Below, piece by piece: positions 28,971-39,446 of a stretch of 64,000 nt of DNA. Position 1 is the first letter of the stretch, and the number at the start of each line of letters is the position of its first letter. The notes under the pieces are model-generated. The model worked only from the letters and a program-made list of their open reading frames with translations. It was not told the DNA's origin and made no database searches. The DNA is taken from the NCBI RefSeq assembly GCF_000426765.1, contig NZ_AUFZ01000018.1:124001-188000 (forward strand). The letters run 5' to 3'. The position numbers were made by a program, and so were the translations under genes. The DNA comes from Vibrio litoralis DSM 17657. GTDB taxonomy: Bacteria > Pseudomonadota > Gammaproteobacteria > Enterobacterales > Vibrionaceae.

Positions 28971-29134
28971 CGAGTTCCTAGTCCCTAGTAAGAAAAGCAA
29001 AAGTAGACTTCGGATGGCCTTGGTTATCTATACTCTAGTCCCACTACACATAACAAGAAGGCCGCATACTCAAATAAGTATGCGGCCTTCTTTTGCTTCA
29101 TCTAGGGACTAGGAACCAGAAACTAGAAACCTAA
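28971..29134. repeat. heptamer-array repeat with nested terminator
   Basis: A 15-bp inverted repeat GTTCCTAGTCCCTAG (28974-28988 with 29102-29116) flanks a core containing GAAAAGCAAAAGTAGACTTC. The right arm continues as degenerate 7-bp units CTAGGGA, CTAGGAA, CCAGAAA, CTAGAAA. It is the same family as the repeats near 37.4, 38.6 and 45.0 kb. Confidence 0.7.
29055..29095. terminator. bidirectional terminator luxR / lpdA
   Basis: A perfect 16-bp GC-rich stem (29055-29070 with 29077-29092), loop CAAATA, then TTTT. It separates two convergent genes and sits inside the heptamer repeat. Confidence 0.9.
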
Positions 29135-29167
29135 TAACAACTCTTTTCCCTATAGAAGTTATTGTGA

Positions 29168-30595
29168 TTACTTCTTACGCTTCATCGCTTTAGCATTTGG
29201 AAGGTCTGTGATCGTGCCTTCAAACATTTCAGCAGCCATACCAACAGACTCATGCAACGTTGGGTGAGCATGAATGGTTAATGCAATATCTTCTGCATCA
29301 CAACCCATTTCGATCGCAAGACCGATTTCACCAAGTAATTCACCACCGTTAGTACCAACAATAGCACCACCGATTACGCGGTGAGTTTCTTTATCGAAGA
29401 TAAGCTTAGTCATACCTTCAGCGCAATCAGAGGCGATTGCACGCCCAGATGCAGCCCAAGGGAAGGTAGCTGTTTCGTATTTAATACCTTCTTCTTTTGC
29501 TTCTTTTTCAGTTTTACCAACCCATGCTACTTCTGGCTCAGTGTAAGCAATTGATGGAATCACTTTCGGGTCGAAGTAATGCTTCTTACCAGAAATAACT
29601 TCAGCCGCTACGTGACCTTCATGCACACCTTTGTGAGCCAACATTGGTTGACCAACGATGTCACCGATCGCGTGAATGTGAGGAACATTAGTACGCATTT
29701 GCTTATCAACATTGATGAAACCACGCTCATCTACTTCGATACCTGCTTTTTCTGCGTCCATTAACTTACCGTTTGGTACACGGCCAATCGCCACAAGAAC
29801 CGCATCGTAACGCTCAGCTTCTGCTGGGGCTTTTTTGCCTTCCATTGAAACGTAGATACCATCTTCTTTCGCTTCAATTGCAGTTACTTTGGTTTCAAGC
29901 ATTAGGTTGAATTTGTCTTTGATTTGCTTGGTGAACACTTTAACAACATCTTTATCCGCTGCTGGAATCACTTGGTCAAACATTTCAACTACATCGATTT
30001 GAGAACCTAGCGAGTGGTATACCGTACCCATTTCTAGACCGATGATACCGCCGCCCATAACAAGAAGTTTTTTCGGTACTTCTTTCAACTCTAGCGCATC
30101 AGTTGAATCCCAGATACGTGGGTCATCATGTGGGATAAATGGAAGTTTAATTGGGCGAGAGCCCGCTGCAATGATCGCGTTATCAAAAGTAACTGTTGTA
30201 TTTTCTTCGCCTTCCACTTCTAGCGTGTTAGGACCTGTGAATTTACCAAAGCCATTCACAACCGTTACTTTACGTTGTTTCGCCATACCAGCAAGACCGC
30301 CAGTTAGCTGAGTAATTACTTTATCTTTCCATACACGGATTTTATCGATGTCAGTTTGAGGCTCACCGAATACAACACCGTGTTTCGCCATCGCTTTGGC
30401 TTCTTCAATCACTTTAGATACGTGAAGAAGTGCTTTCGATGGGATACAACCCACGTTTAAACAAACACCACCAAGTGAGCTGTAACGTTCAACAAGAACC
30501 GTTTCTAAACCTAAATCTGCACAACGGAATGCTGCTGAGTAACCAGCAGGACCTGCACCAAGTACCACGACTTGTGCTTTAATTTCTTTGCTCAT
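29168..30595 (-). CDS. lpdA: Dihydrolipoyl dehydrogenase (E3)
   Basis: A 475-residue flavoprotein that reoxidises dihydrolipoamide for the pyruvate and 2-oxoglutarate dehydrogenase complexes. It has FAD-binding GAGPAGYSAA, redox disulfide Cys45/Cys50 in GGVCLNVGCIPSK, NAD site GGGIIGLEMG, and C-terminal catalytic HAHPTLHES. I chose ATG 30595, with GAGG 5 nt upstream; longer starts do not fit the family. It is the last gene after aceE-aceF. A terminator between aceF and lpdA and a 273-bp gap suggest a second promoter of its own, as needed for use by other complexes. Confidence 0.96.
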   Translation of the reverse strand: MSKEIKAQVVVLGAGPAGYSAAFRCADLGLETVLVERYSSLGGVCLNVGCIPSKALLHVSKVIEEAKAMAKHGVVFGEPQTDIDKIRVWKDKVITQLTGGLAGMAKQRKVTVVNGFGKFTGPNTLEVEGEENTTVTFDNAIIAAGSRPIKLPFIPHDDPRIWDSTDALELKEVPKKLLVMGGGIIGLEMGTVYHSLGSQIDVVEMFDQVIPAADKDVVKVFTKQIKDKFNLMLETKVTAIEAKEDGIYVSMEGKKAPAEAERYDAVLVAIGRVPNGKLMDAEKAGIEVDERGFINVDKQMRTNVPHIHAIGDIVGQPMLAHKGVHEGHVAAEVISGKKHYFDPKVIPSIAYTEPEVAWVGKTEKEAKEEGIKYETATFPWAASGRAIASDCAEGMTKLIFDKETHRVIGGAIVGTNGGELLGEIGLAIEMGCDAEDIALTIHAHPTLHESVGMAAEMFEGTITDLPNAKAMKRKK

Positions 30596-30832
30596 TTTGA
30601 CCTCGTTATAGTCATTTAATCCCTGACAAGCTGACGGTTCCCATTTGTACAATGATGAATAAACGGGAGTGAATTATCTATTTCAGAATTACAGTCAGTT
30701 TATCGACTTGTTAACGGTCTGAAAAGTGATTCACGTTAGCCTGTGAGCTAGACAACATTCTTTTTTACTTGAGTCATATTACGTGAAAAATCAATATAGT
30801 TTATTCGCGTAACAGTAAAATCTTGTTCAAAA

Positions 30833-30860
30833 AATAAGGTGGCCGCTGAGCCACCCTATT
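30833..30860 (-). terminator. terminator/attenuator between aceF and lpdA
   Basis: On the minus strand, AATAGGGTGGC / GCCACCTTATT form an 11-bp stem with one G-U pair, a 6-nt loop, and a T run. Confidence 0.8.
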
Positions 30861-30868
30861 TTATTTCA

Positions 30869-32779
30869 TTACAGTACCAAACGGCGGATGTCTGATAGAC
30901 AGCCATTTAGGTAAGTAATGAAGCGTGCACCTTCTGCACCATCGATCACGCGGTGATCGTAAGATAGAGAAAGTGGAAGCTGTAGGCGTGGTTCAAACTC
31001 TTTACCATTCCATACTGGCTTCATTTCAGATTTAGATACCCCAAGGATACCTACTTCTGGTGCGTTAACGATTGGAGTAAACGCTGTACCACCGATACCG
31101 CCAAGGCTTGAAATTGTGAAACAACCGCCTTGCATATCAGAAGCAGTCAGTTTACCTGAACGCGCTTTCTTAGAAATCACAGCTAGCTCTTCAGATAGCT
31201 CGTAAATGCCTTTCTTGTTCACGTCTTTAAATACAGGAACAACAAGACCGTTTGGCGTATCAACTGCGATACCTACGTTCACGTATTTCTTAAGAATGAT
31301 GCTTTCGCCATCTTCAGAAAGTGAAGAGTTAAACGCTGGGAATGCTTCTAGCGCTTTAGCGACGGCTTTCATGATGAACACAAGTGGTGTGATCTTCATG
31401 CCAGTGTCTTTCTTCGCTTCGATTGCGTTTTGCTCTTTACGGAACGCTTCTAGTGCAGTGATATCTGCATTGTCCCACTGTGTAACGTGCGGGATCATTA
31501 CCCAGTTACGGTGCAGGTTAGCGCCAGAGATTTTCTTAATCTTAGACAGTTTCTGTACTTCAGTTTCGCCGAACTTGCTGAAGTCAACTTTTGGCCAAGG
31601 TAGCAGACCAAGTGCACTGCCGTCGCCATTACCAGATGCTGCTGCACCAGACTCTAGACGTTTTAGTGCCTCTTTTACGAAGTTTTGTACGTCTTCTTTC
31701 AAGATACGGCTCTTACGACCAGACCCTTTCACTTTCGCTAGGTTTACACCGAACTCACGAGCTAAACGACGAACCACTGGAGAAGCATGAGCGTACTCAT
31801 TGTTCTCTTGGAAATCACCCGTTGATGCAGGTGCTTGAGCCGCTGCTGGAGCTGGAGTTGAAGCCGGTGCAGGTGCCGCAGATTGAGCTGGAGCAGCCGC
31901 TTGTGGTGCAGGTGCTGCGCCAGCGACTTCAAAGACCATGATCAATGAACCCGTTGATACTTTATCACCGGCATTTATTTTGATTTCTTTTACTACGCCA
32001 GCAAATGGCGCTGGAACTTCCATAGAAGCTTTGTCGCCTTCAACCGTGATCAAAGATTGCTCTTCTTCAACGGTATCGCCAACTGCAACCATCACTTCAG
32101 TCACTTCAACTTCATCACCACCGATATCTGGAACGTTCACTTCTTTCGCTGCTGATGCCGCAGGTGCTGCTGTTTCTTGTGGAGCTGCTGCTTGATCTGC
32201 TACTGGAGCAGGAGCTGAACCAGAGCCGCTGTTATCTTGCGAAGAAACGGTTTCGAATACCATGATCAGTGAGCCAGTCGTCACTTTATCGCCTGTATTC
32301 ACTTTAAGTTCTTTAAGAACACCCGCAAAAGGAGCCGGTACTTCCATTGAAGCTTTGTCGCCTTCAACCGTCAGTAGAGATTGCTCTTCTTCTATGCTAT
32401 CACCGATAGCTACCATGATTTCAGTTACTTCAACTTCATCACCGCCGATATCAGGAACGTGTACTTCTTTTAATTCAGAAGCTGCAGGTGCTGCCGCTGG
32501 AGCTGCTTCTGCTTTTGGTGCTTCTTCCGCTGGAGCCGCTGTTGCGCCTTCTGCTTCAAAGACCATAATAAATGAACCAGTTGAAACTGAATCACCTACA
32601 TTGATTTTAATTTCTTTTACTACGCCAGCTTGTGGTGCAGGAACTTCCATTGAAGCTTTATCGCCTTCAACCGTAATAAGAGACTGCTCTTCTTCAACCT
32701 TGTCACCAACGTTTACTAGAATCTCAGTAACTTCAACCTCATCGGCACCAATGTCAGGTACATTAATTTCGATTGTCAT
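30869..32779 (-). CDS. aceF: Dihydrolipoyllysine acetyltransferase (E2 of PDH)
   Basis: 636 residues; the core of the pyruvate dehydrogenase complex. It has three lipoyl domains in tandem (about 2-75, 107-180, 214-287), each with the lipoylated lysine in GDKASMEVP (first at Lys41). Ala/Pro-rich swinging linkers join them to an E1/E3-binding domain ([17 protein letters not shown]) and the catalytic domain, with His609 and Asp613 in [12 protein letters not shown]. The three lipoyl repeats are also similar in DNA, so they could recombine; three is the E. coli number. Co-transcribed with aceE. Confidence 0.96.
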   Translation of the reverse strand: MTIEINVPDIGADEVEVTEILVNVGDKVEEEQSLITVEGDKASMEVPAPQAGVVKEIKINVGDSVSTGSFIMVFEAEGATAAPAEEAPKAEAAPAAAPAASELKEVHVPDIGGDEVEVTEIMVAIGDSIEEEQSLLTVEGDKASMEVPAPFAGVLKELKVNTGDKVTTGSLIMVFETVSSQDNSGSGSAPAPVADQAAAPQETAAPAASAAKEVNVPDIGGDEVEVTEVMVAVGDTVEEEQSLITVEGDKASMEVPAPFAGVVKEIKINAGDKVSTGSLIMVFEVAGAAPAPQAAAPAQSAAPAPASTPAPAAAQAPASTGDFQENNEYAHASPVVRRLAREFGVNLAKVKGSGRKSRILKEDVQNFVKEALKRLESGAAASGNGDGSALGLLPWPKVDFSKFGETEVQKLSKIKKISGANLHRNWVMIPHVTQWDNADITALEAFRKEQNAIEAKKDTGMKITPLVFIMKAVAKALEAFPAFNSSLSEDGESIILKKYVNVGIAVDTPNGLVVPVFKDVNKKGIYELSEELAVISKKARSGKLTASDMQGGCFTISSLGGIGGTAFTPIVNAPEVGILGVSKSEMKPVWNGKEFEPRLQLPLSLSYDHRVIDGAEGARFITYLNGCLSDIRRLVL

Positions 32780-32860
32780 TATTCTTTCCTTTTTTGATTG
32801 AAGTGCGCAGCATCATGTCTTTCACAATGCAGCACACTGTCATTCTATGCGCTTCTTGAA

Positions 32861-35524
32861 TTAAGCGTGCAGTGGGTTGATTTTGTCTGCGTCGATATTG
32901 AATTTAGCAATCGCTTCAGCAACCACTGATTTTTCAATATCACCACGCTTAACTAGCTCAGTTAGAGCTGCAACCACAACATAACCTGCGTTCACTTCGA
33001 AGTGACGACGTAGGTTTTCACGGCTATCAGAACGACCGAAGCCATCAGTACCCAATACTTTGTAAGACTCAGCAGGTACGAATGCACGTACTTGGTCTGC
33101 ATAGTTCTTCATGTAGTCAGTCGCAGCAATAGCAGGTTCTGAACCTAGTACTGTTGTAATGTAAGGCACTTTTTGCTCAGCTTCTGGGTGAAGCATATTG
33201 TAACGCTCAACTGCTTGACCATCACGAGTCAGTTCGTTGAAAGAAGTTACCGAGTAAACATCAGACGCTACGCCGTAGTCATCGCTTAGGATCTGCGCTG
33301 CTTTACGAACTTCGTTCATGATAGTACCTGAGCTCATTAACTGAACTTTCGACTTGCTACCAGCGTAAGTTTCTAGCTTGTAGATACCACGACGAATGCC
33401 TTCTTCAGCGCCTTCTGGCATTGCTGGCATGTGGTAGTTCTCGTTCATTACGGTTAGGTAGTAGTAAACGTTCTCTTGCTCACCGTACATGCGACGAATA
33501 CCGTCTTGCATGATAACTGCCACTTCATAAGCGAAAGTAGGATCGTAAGAAATACAGTTAGGAACCGTGTTCGCCATAATGTGCGAGTGGCCATCTTCGT
33601 GCTGTAGACCTTCACCGTTAAGCGTTGTACGACCTGCTGTAGCACCTAGTAGGAAGCCACGAGCTTGTTGGTCGCCTGCCATCCACGCCATGTCGCCCAC
33701 ACGTTGGAAGCCGAACATTGAGTAGTAGATGTAGAATGGAATCATTGGCAAGTTGTTCGTGCTGTATGATGTTGCCGCAGCAACCCATGAAGACATAGCA
33801 CCTAGCTCATTGATACCTTCTTGTAGAACTTGACCTGAAGTCGCTTCTTTGTAGTAAGACACTACGCCGCGGTCTTCTGGAGTATAAGTTTGGCCATTCG
33901 GGTTGTAGATACCGATTTGACGGAACAAGCCTTCCATACCGAAAGTACGTGCTTCATCAGCAATGATTGGTACTACGTTTTTGCCAATACCTTTGTCTTT
34001 CAACAAGATATTTAATGAACGAACAAACGCCATTGTGGTTGAAATGTCACGTTTTTGCTCAGTAAGCAATGCGTCAAATTCACCCAACTCTGGAATTTTC
34101 AACTCTTCAGTAAAGTTAGGTAGACGCTGAGGCGTGTAACCGTGTAGAGCTTTACGACGAGCGTGTAGGTATTCGTACTCTTTAGAACCTTCTTCTAGCG
34201 TTAGGTAAGGAAGCTCTTTCACTTTCTCATCTGTTAGAAGTTCTTGTAGGCCTAAACGGTCACGTAGGTGAAGAACATGTGTCATGTCCATTTTCTTCAC
34301 TTGGTGTGCAATGTTTTTACCTTCAGCCGCTTCACCCATGCCGTAACCTTTAACAGTTTTAGCTAGGATAACCGTTGGACGGCCTTTAGTGTCTTGTGCG
34401 TTTTTGTAAGCTGCGTACAGCTTAGAAGACTCGTGACCACCACGCTTAAGTGCGAAGATTTCGTCATCAGTCATATCGGCAACAAGTGCTGCAGTTTCAG
34501 GGTATTTACCGAAGAAGTGTTCACGTACGTAAGCACCATCTTTCGATTTGAATGTTTGGTAATCGCCATCGATGGTTTCGTTCATCAATTGCAGTAATTT
34601 ACCTGAAGTATCTTTAGCAAGTAGTGAATCCCAGTTGTTACCCCAGATCACTTTAACCACATTCCAGCCTGCGCCTTTAAATAGGCCTTCAAGTTCTTGA
34701 ATGATGCTGCCGTTACCCATAACAGGGCCATCTAAACGCTGTAGGTTACAGTTGATTAGGAAACATAGGTTATCCAGTTTTTCACGAGCAGCGAAAGAAA
34801 TCGCACCGCGTGATTCTGGCTCATCCATCTCACCATCACCTAGGAACGCGTAAACACGTTGCTCAGAAGTATCTTTCATGCCACGACCTTCAAGGTATTT
34901 CAAGAAGCGCGCTTGGTAGATAGCAGAAATTGGACCTAGGCCCATCGATACCGTTGGGAACTGCCAGAATTCAGGCATTAATTTAGGGTGTGGGTATGAA
35001 GGGATACCTTTACCATCAACTTCTTGACGGAAGTTATCAAGTTGCTCTTCAGTTAAGCGACCTTCTAGGAAAGCACGTGCGTAGATCCCTGGAGAGATGT
35101 GACCTTGATAATAAACTAAATCGCCGCCGTCTTTTTCATTTGGCGCACGGAAGAAGTGGTTGAAACATACTTCGTAGAACGCAGCAGAAGACTGGTAAGA
35201 AGCCATGTGGCCACCTAGTTCTAAGTCTTTCTTTGATGCACGCAATACGATCATTACCGCATTCCAACGGATGATCGCACGGATGCGACGCTCTAACGTA
35301 GTATCACCTGGATAAGCCGGCTCTTGTGCTGCCGGAATGGTGTTTACATAGTTAGTGTTGATGCCAGTTGGCATGTCTACACCGTCTAAACGGGCTTTAT
35401 CTAACACTTGCTCTAATAGATATTGAGCGCGCTCGACACCTTCTTCACGTACCACTGATTCAAGGGCTTGTAACCAATCTTGAGTTTCCAGTGCATCAAC
35501 GTCATTATTAATGACTTCAGACAT
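32861..35524 (-). CDS. aceE: Pyruvate dehydrogenase E1 component
   Basis: An 887-residue homodimeric thiamine-diphosphate enzyme that decarboxylates pyruvate and acetylates the lipoyl arm of AceF. The ThDP signature GDGEMDEPESRGAIS (GDG...N-type) and the E1 histidine-rich blocks (GHISPGIYARAFLEGR, LNGEGLQHEDGHSH) are present. Full length and ending ...INPLHA as in the family. AGGAT precedes the ATG. It lies 51 bp after pdhR, in the operon pdhR-aceE-aceF(-lpdA), induced by pyruvate through PdhR. Confidence 0.97.
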   Translation of the reverse strand: MSEVINNDVDALETQDWLQALESVVREEGVERAQYLLEQVLDKARLDGVDMPTGINTNYVNTIPAAQEPAYPGDTTLERRIRAIIRWNAVMIVLRASKKDLELGGHMASYQSSAAFYEVCFNHFFRAPNEKDGGDLVYYQGHISPGIYARAFLEGRLTEEQLDNFRQEVDGKGIPSYPHPKLMPEFWQFPTVSMGLGPISAIYQARFLKYLEGRGMKDTSEQRVYAFLGDGEMDEPESRGAISFAAREKLDNLCFLINCNLQRLDGPVMGNGSIIQELEGLFKGAGWNVVKVIWGNNWDSLLAKDTSGKLLQLMNETIDGDYQTFKSKDGAYVREHFFGKYPETAALVADMTDDEIFALKRGGHESSKLYAAYKNAQDTKGRPTVILAKTVKGYGMGEAAEGKNIAHQVKKMDMTHVLHLRDRLGLQELLTDEKVKELPYLTLEEGSKEYEYLHARRKALHGYTPQRLPNFTEELKIPELGEFDALLTEQKRDISTTMAFVRSLNILLKDKGIGKNVVPIIADEARTFGMEGLFRQIGIYNPNGQTYTPEDRGVVSYYKEATSGQVLQEGINELGAMSSWVAAATSYSTNNLPMIPFYIYYSMFGFQRVGDMAWMAGDQQARGFLLGATAGRTTLNGEGLQHEDGHSHIMANTVPNCISYDPTFAYEVAVIMQDGIRRMYGEQENVYYYLTVMNENYHMPAMPEGAEEGIRRGIYKLETYAGSKSKVQLMSSGTIMNEVRKAAQILSDDYGVASDVYSVTSFNELTRDGQAVERYNMLHPEAEQKVPYITTVLGSEPAIAATDYMKNYADQVRAFVPAESYKVLGTDGFGRSDSRENLRRHFEVNAGYVVVAALTELVKRGDIEKSVVAEAIAKFNIDADKINPLHA

Positions 35525-35575
35525 GGCGATCTATCCTTTTGTTGGTTTGACAGATTAACTAGCTTCTAGCCAATC

Positions 35576-36343
35576 TTATGATTCGTTAGCTTGTTGAATT
35601 CGGCGCAGTGAACGCTCACGGCGACTCTCTTCTCGAGTCAAATCTAACAAGGTCTCTTCGATATAAGCCAAATGGGCATGCGAGGCTTTACGTGCTTTTT
35701 CTGGTTCACGTTCTAAAATCGCTTGCACAATGTTGGCGCGGTGATGACTCACCTTTTCTACCACCTCATCACGACGATGAAGTAATTCTAAATTCTGTAA
35801 TACGTTTTGCTGCAATAAAGGGGCGAGGCTACGAACAATGTGTAATAACACGACATTGTGAGCCGCTTCAGAAATCGCAATTAACACTGCCATTACTGCG
35901 CTTGATTCTTGCGCCACATCTTTATTTTCAATCGCTTTTTCGACTTCTTTTTGGCATTGAGAAATGCGTTCAAAATCTTCTTCAGTGCCACGCAAGGCGG
36001 CGAAGTAAGCCGAAATACCTTCCATTGCATGACGAGATTCGAGTAAGTCGAGTTGTGTTTCTGAATGCGTCGACAATAACTCTAGCAAAGGATCGGAAAA
36101 AGACGTCCACAAAGTATCGGTGACAAACGTACCGCCACCTTGTTTACGAGTTAATAAACGTTTTGCTTCTAAACGCTGAATCGCTTCACGAATCGAAGGT
36201 CGAGACACATCAAATTGTTTTGCTAGTTCTCGCTCTGGCGGCAATTGTTGCCCGGGAGAAAGTGTGCCTTCTAAAATCAGCCGTTCGATTTCCTGTTCAA
36301 TCACATCGGAAAGCTTTGGCTGACGGATCCGTTGATAAGCCAT
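35576..36343 (-). CDS. pdhR: Pyruvate dehydrogenase complex repressor PdhR
   Basis: A 255-residue GntR/FadR-subfamily repressor. N-terminal winged helix: [37 protein letters not shown]. The C-terminal FCD domain binds pyruvate (metal-site histidines in HNVVLLHIV and HHRAN...HLAYIEE). The ATG at 36343 is preceded by an in-frame stop three codons up. It represses its own operon; two matching operators lie 31 and 169 bp upstream of its start. Confidence 0.94.
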   Translation of the reverse strand: MAYQRIRQPKLSDVIEQEIERLILEGTLSPGQQLPPERELAKQFDVSRPSIREAIQRLEAKRLLTRKQGGGTFVTDTLWTSFSDPLLELLSTHSETQLDLLESRHAMEGISAYFAALRGTEEDFERISQCQKEVEKAIENKDVAQESSAVMAVLIAISEAAHNVVLLHIVRSLAPLLQQNVLQNLELLHRRDEVVEKVSHHRANIVQAILEREPEKARKASHAHLAYIEETLLDLTREESRRERSLRRIQQANES

Positions 36344-36373
36344 GATTAATTCATTTTCTCACTCGTGAATGTA

Positions 36374-36390
36374 AATTGGTAAGACCAATT
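36374..36390. promoter_or_regulatory. PdhR operator 1
   Basis: AATTGGTAAGACCAATT is a perfect palindrome around the central base and fits the PdhR consensus ATTGGTnnnACCAAT exactly. It lies 31 bp before the pdhR start. Confidence 0.85.
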
Positions 36391-36511
36391 ACCATGTACA
36401 ACAAAAATTTTACCGAATGCAAACACAAGTGTCCAGACAAAATTGACCCACATCAAATAAGCATGCTGCGTTAACCGCCGTGTAACATAATCACACTAAA
36501 ACAATAATAAG

Positions 36512-36526
36512 ATTGGTAAGACCATT
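36512..36526. promoter_or_regulatory. PdhR operator 2
   Basis: ATTGGTAAGACCATT matches the consensus at all but one position. Its centre is 137 bp upstream of the centre of operator 1, about 13 helical turns. Confidence 0.7.
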
Positions 36527-36756
36527 TAAATAGTCGACATTCAAATTGTCATTTCATTAAGTAAGATGGGGGTAAGTTGTTAAAAGTGTGATTTTGATCT
36601 TACTTAAAATACCCCGTAAGGAGTACAAGCCGACCAATACTGATGAATGCGTTTGTAACGAAAATTTGTTACTAAAAAATGACAAAATCAGGATTCAGCC
36701 TCCCAATTGAAAGAGAGACTTTTTATAGTACTGACAATTTTATTAAAAATGTGATC

Positions 36757-37329
36757 TCAATCAGAGGTAGGAAAATCGCTCGCAACATTTAATAGACTGC
36801 GAAAGTAACGCCAATCAAACCCTAGTCCGGGATCGGATTTTCTTAACGGCGCGATATATTGATGACCGGTAATTCTCGGTAAGGTAATCTCAGAGTACTG
36901 CTGCATCAGTAACCTAGTGATCGCCGCTAAAGATTGATACTGCGCTTGGCTGTAGCTATCTAAATCCGTCCCTTCTAATTCAATCCCAATCGAATAATCA
37001 TTGCAACGCTCGACCCCAGCAAAGCTCGACTTGCCTGCATGCCAAGCTCTCGCATTAAATGGCACAAACTGAATGATCTCGCCATCGCGACGGATAAAGC
37101 AATGCGCCGACACCCCCATCTCATGGATCACTTTAAAAAATGGATGTTCATTAGGATCTAACGTTCCGGTAAAAAATTGCTCCACATAAGGTCCACCATA
37201 TTGCCCCGGCGGCAAACTAATATTGTGCACCACCAGCAAAGAGATTGGCGTTTGCTCAGGGCGAGCATCGCAAAATGGTGATGGCACATGTTTGGTATCA
37301 GACAGCCAAGAGTCGGGGGTGATGTGCAT
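36757..37329 (-). CDS. ampD: 1,6-anhydro-MurNAc-L-alanine amidase AmpD
   Basis: A 190-residue cytoplasmic zinc amidase that recycles anhydro-muropeptides, so lowering the signals that induce beta-lactamase. Zinc ligands: His in LLVVHNISLPPGQYGG, His in ITGHQYIAP, Asp in KSDPGLGFDW. The start is the ATG at 37329 with AAGG 9 nt upstream; an in-frame TTG three codons earlier almost touches that site. It is divergent from nadC, as in E. coli, but ampE is not found beside it. Confidence 0.93.
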   Translation of the reverse strand: MHITPDSWLSDTKHVPSPFCDARPEQTPISLLVVHNISLPPGQYGGPYVEQFFTGTLDPNEHPFFKVIHEMGVSAHCFIRRDGEIIQFVPFNARAWHAGKSSFAGVERCNDYSIGIELEGTDLDSYSQAQYQSLAAITRLLMQQYSEITLPRITGHQYIAPLRKSDPGLGFDWRYFRSLLNVASDFPTSD

Positions 37330-37398
37330 AGTCGGCAACCTTATTTATTCGATGGCGTTATTCTGTAGTAATCAAGGTTTAAGTCAAGGTGGGAAGAT

Positions 37399-38508
<1,110 letters not shown>

Positions 38509-38534
38509 CGCGATCCTGACATCATAAAATTTAG

Positions 38535-38567
38535 CACCTCGATCGCTTTCACGATTGAGGTGTTTTT
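38535..38567 (+). terminator. terminator of nadC
   Basis: CACCTCGATCG / CGATTGAGGTG (11 bp, one G-T pair), loop of 6, then TTTTT. Confidence 0.85.
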
Positions 38568-38577
38568 GGATTTGTAT

Positions 38578-38760
38578 CGTGTCTCGTTTCTCGGGCGCTC
38601 CGCTTCTCGTTACTTGGAAAAGCAAAAGTGAATTCGAAATGATTGTTGCGTATAAAAACAATGCGATACCTATCCGCTCTTCCTAGAAACTAGGAACTAG
38701 GGACCCAAAACCATCTTCATCGAGCCACGAGAAGTGAAACATCCTAGTCACGAGCACCGA
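38578..38760. repeat. heptamer-array repeat between nadC and pilA
   Basis: The left array 38578-38618 reads, on the minus strand, as CGAGAAG, CGGAGCG, CGAGAAA, CGAGACA. The core has GGAAAAGCAAAAGTGAATTC, nearly the same as the core at 28.99 kb. The right array 38683-38705 has CTAGAAA, CTAGGAA, CTAGGGA. A further array at 38721-38760 has CGAGCCA, CGAGAAG, TGAAACA and CTAGTCA, CGAGCAC. Confidence 0.7.
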
Positions 38761-39017
38761 AAATCCCCGTGACCTCCCTCCCATTTCCTTTCCCGATTTC
38801 ATACTAAATTCATACTTCCCTTACGTCAGCGTATGGTCAAAAAATCATCTCAAATCACCCAATAGTTTAATGTTGCTCGCAATAAATTGTTTTTCCAATG
38901 TAATCAGTGACTCAGTTTTCAAACTGGCTCGAATAGGCTGCTCAGGATAATTTTCTTTTTTACCGCTCACTCTACTCTTTCCGTGGTAATACCACTCAAT
39001 TATTCACGGAGATGAAA

Positions 39018-39443
39018 ATGAAACAATTACAACAAGGTAAGAAGAAGCTACAAAAAGGTTTTACGCTAATTGAATTGATGATCGTTGTTGCGATCATTGG
39101 TGTGCTGTCGGCGATTGCAATTCCTGCTTATCAGGATTATGTAAAGAAAGGTGAACTAGCATCAGGTTTAGCAACAATGAAAGCTTTAATAACTCCTGCT
39201 GAATTGATGTATCAAAGTGAAGGCTCATTAAGTAGTGCTGTATCAACTTTAGGAATAGCTCAAGACTCTAATTCACTTGGAGAAATTACGATTGATGACA
39301 CAAATGATGAAATTACATTTGAGTTTAAAAACGGTTCAGCTACCGGTGATACTCTTGTTTACACAAGAGATACTACAGGTTGGGCTTGTGTTTACAAGCC
39401 GCTCAAAACGAATGATGTTGAACTCGATGGTTGCCCTAAATAA
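39018..39443 (+). CDS. pilA: Type IV major pilin
   Basis: A 141-residue type IVa prepilin. The leader of 14 residues ends KG, followed by the mature N-terminal helix [20 protein letters not shown] with Glu at mature position 5, as needed for cleavage and N-methylation by PilD. The C-terminal D-region is closed by Cys124 and Cys139. The globular part is short and acidic. I chose the ATG at 39018: CACGGAG lies 6 nt upstream, while the ATG at 39012 directly abuts it. pilB starts 3 bp after the stop. Vibrio PilA mediates chitin attachment and DNA uptake. Confidence 0.93.
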   Translation: MKQLQQGKKKLQKGFTLIELMIVVAIIGVLSAIAIPAYQDYVKKGELASGLATMKALITPAELMYQSEGSLSSAVSTLGIAQDSNSLGEITIDDTNDEITFEFKNGSATGDTLVYTRDTTGWACVYKPLKTNDVELDGCPK

Positions 39444-39446
39444 TAA

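Larger units (their letters stand above)
36344..36756. other. pdhR control region, 413 bp, no gene
   Basis: Holds the two PdhR boxes described separately. A TGTGA-N6-TCTTA sequence at 36587-36602 resembles half of a CRP site but is too weak to call. No coding sequence and no convincing terminator for ampD were seen. Confidence 0.6.
38509..39017. other. nadC-pilA gap, 509 bp, no gene
   Basis: Contains the nadC terminator, two heptamer arrays with their core, a third array at 38721-38760, and the pilA leader. No coding sequence is credible. I could not find a convincing pilA promoter: a TGGCTC/GCTGCTC pair near 38930 does not have sigma-54 spacing. Confidence 0.6.

Noticed and set aside
31206..32801. 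Long plus-strand frames (up to 194 codons) opposite aceF
   Set aside because: They mirror the lipoyl and Ala/Pro-linker repeats of aceF; Ser/Thr/Pro-rich translation and no homology.
35608..36123. 171-codon frame opposite pdhR
   Set aside because: Antisense shadow of a well-supported regulator; no family resemblance.
36587..36602. CRP site upstream of pdhR
   Set aside because: Only one half matches the consensus well.
38925..38945. Sigma-54 promoter for pilA
   Set aside because: A GG and a GC are present but not 10 nt apart.
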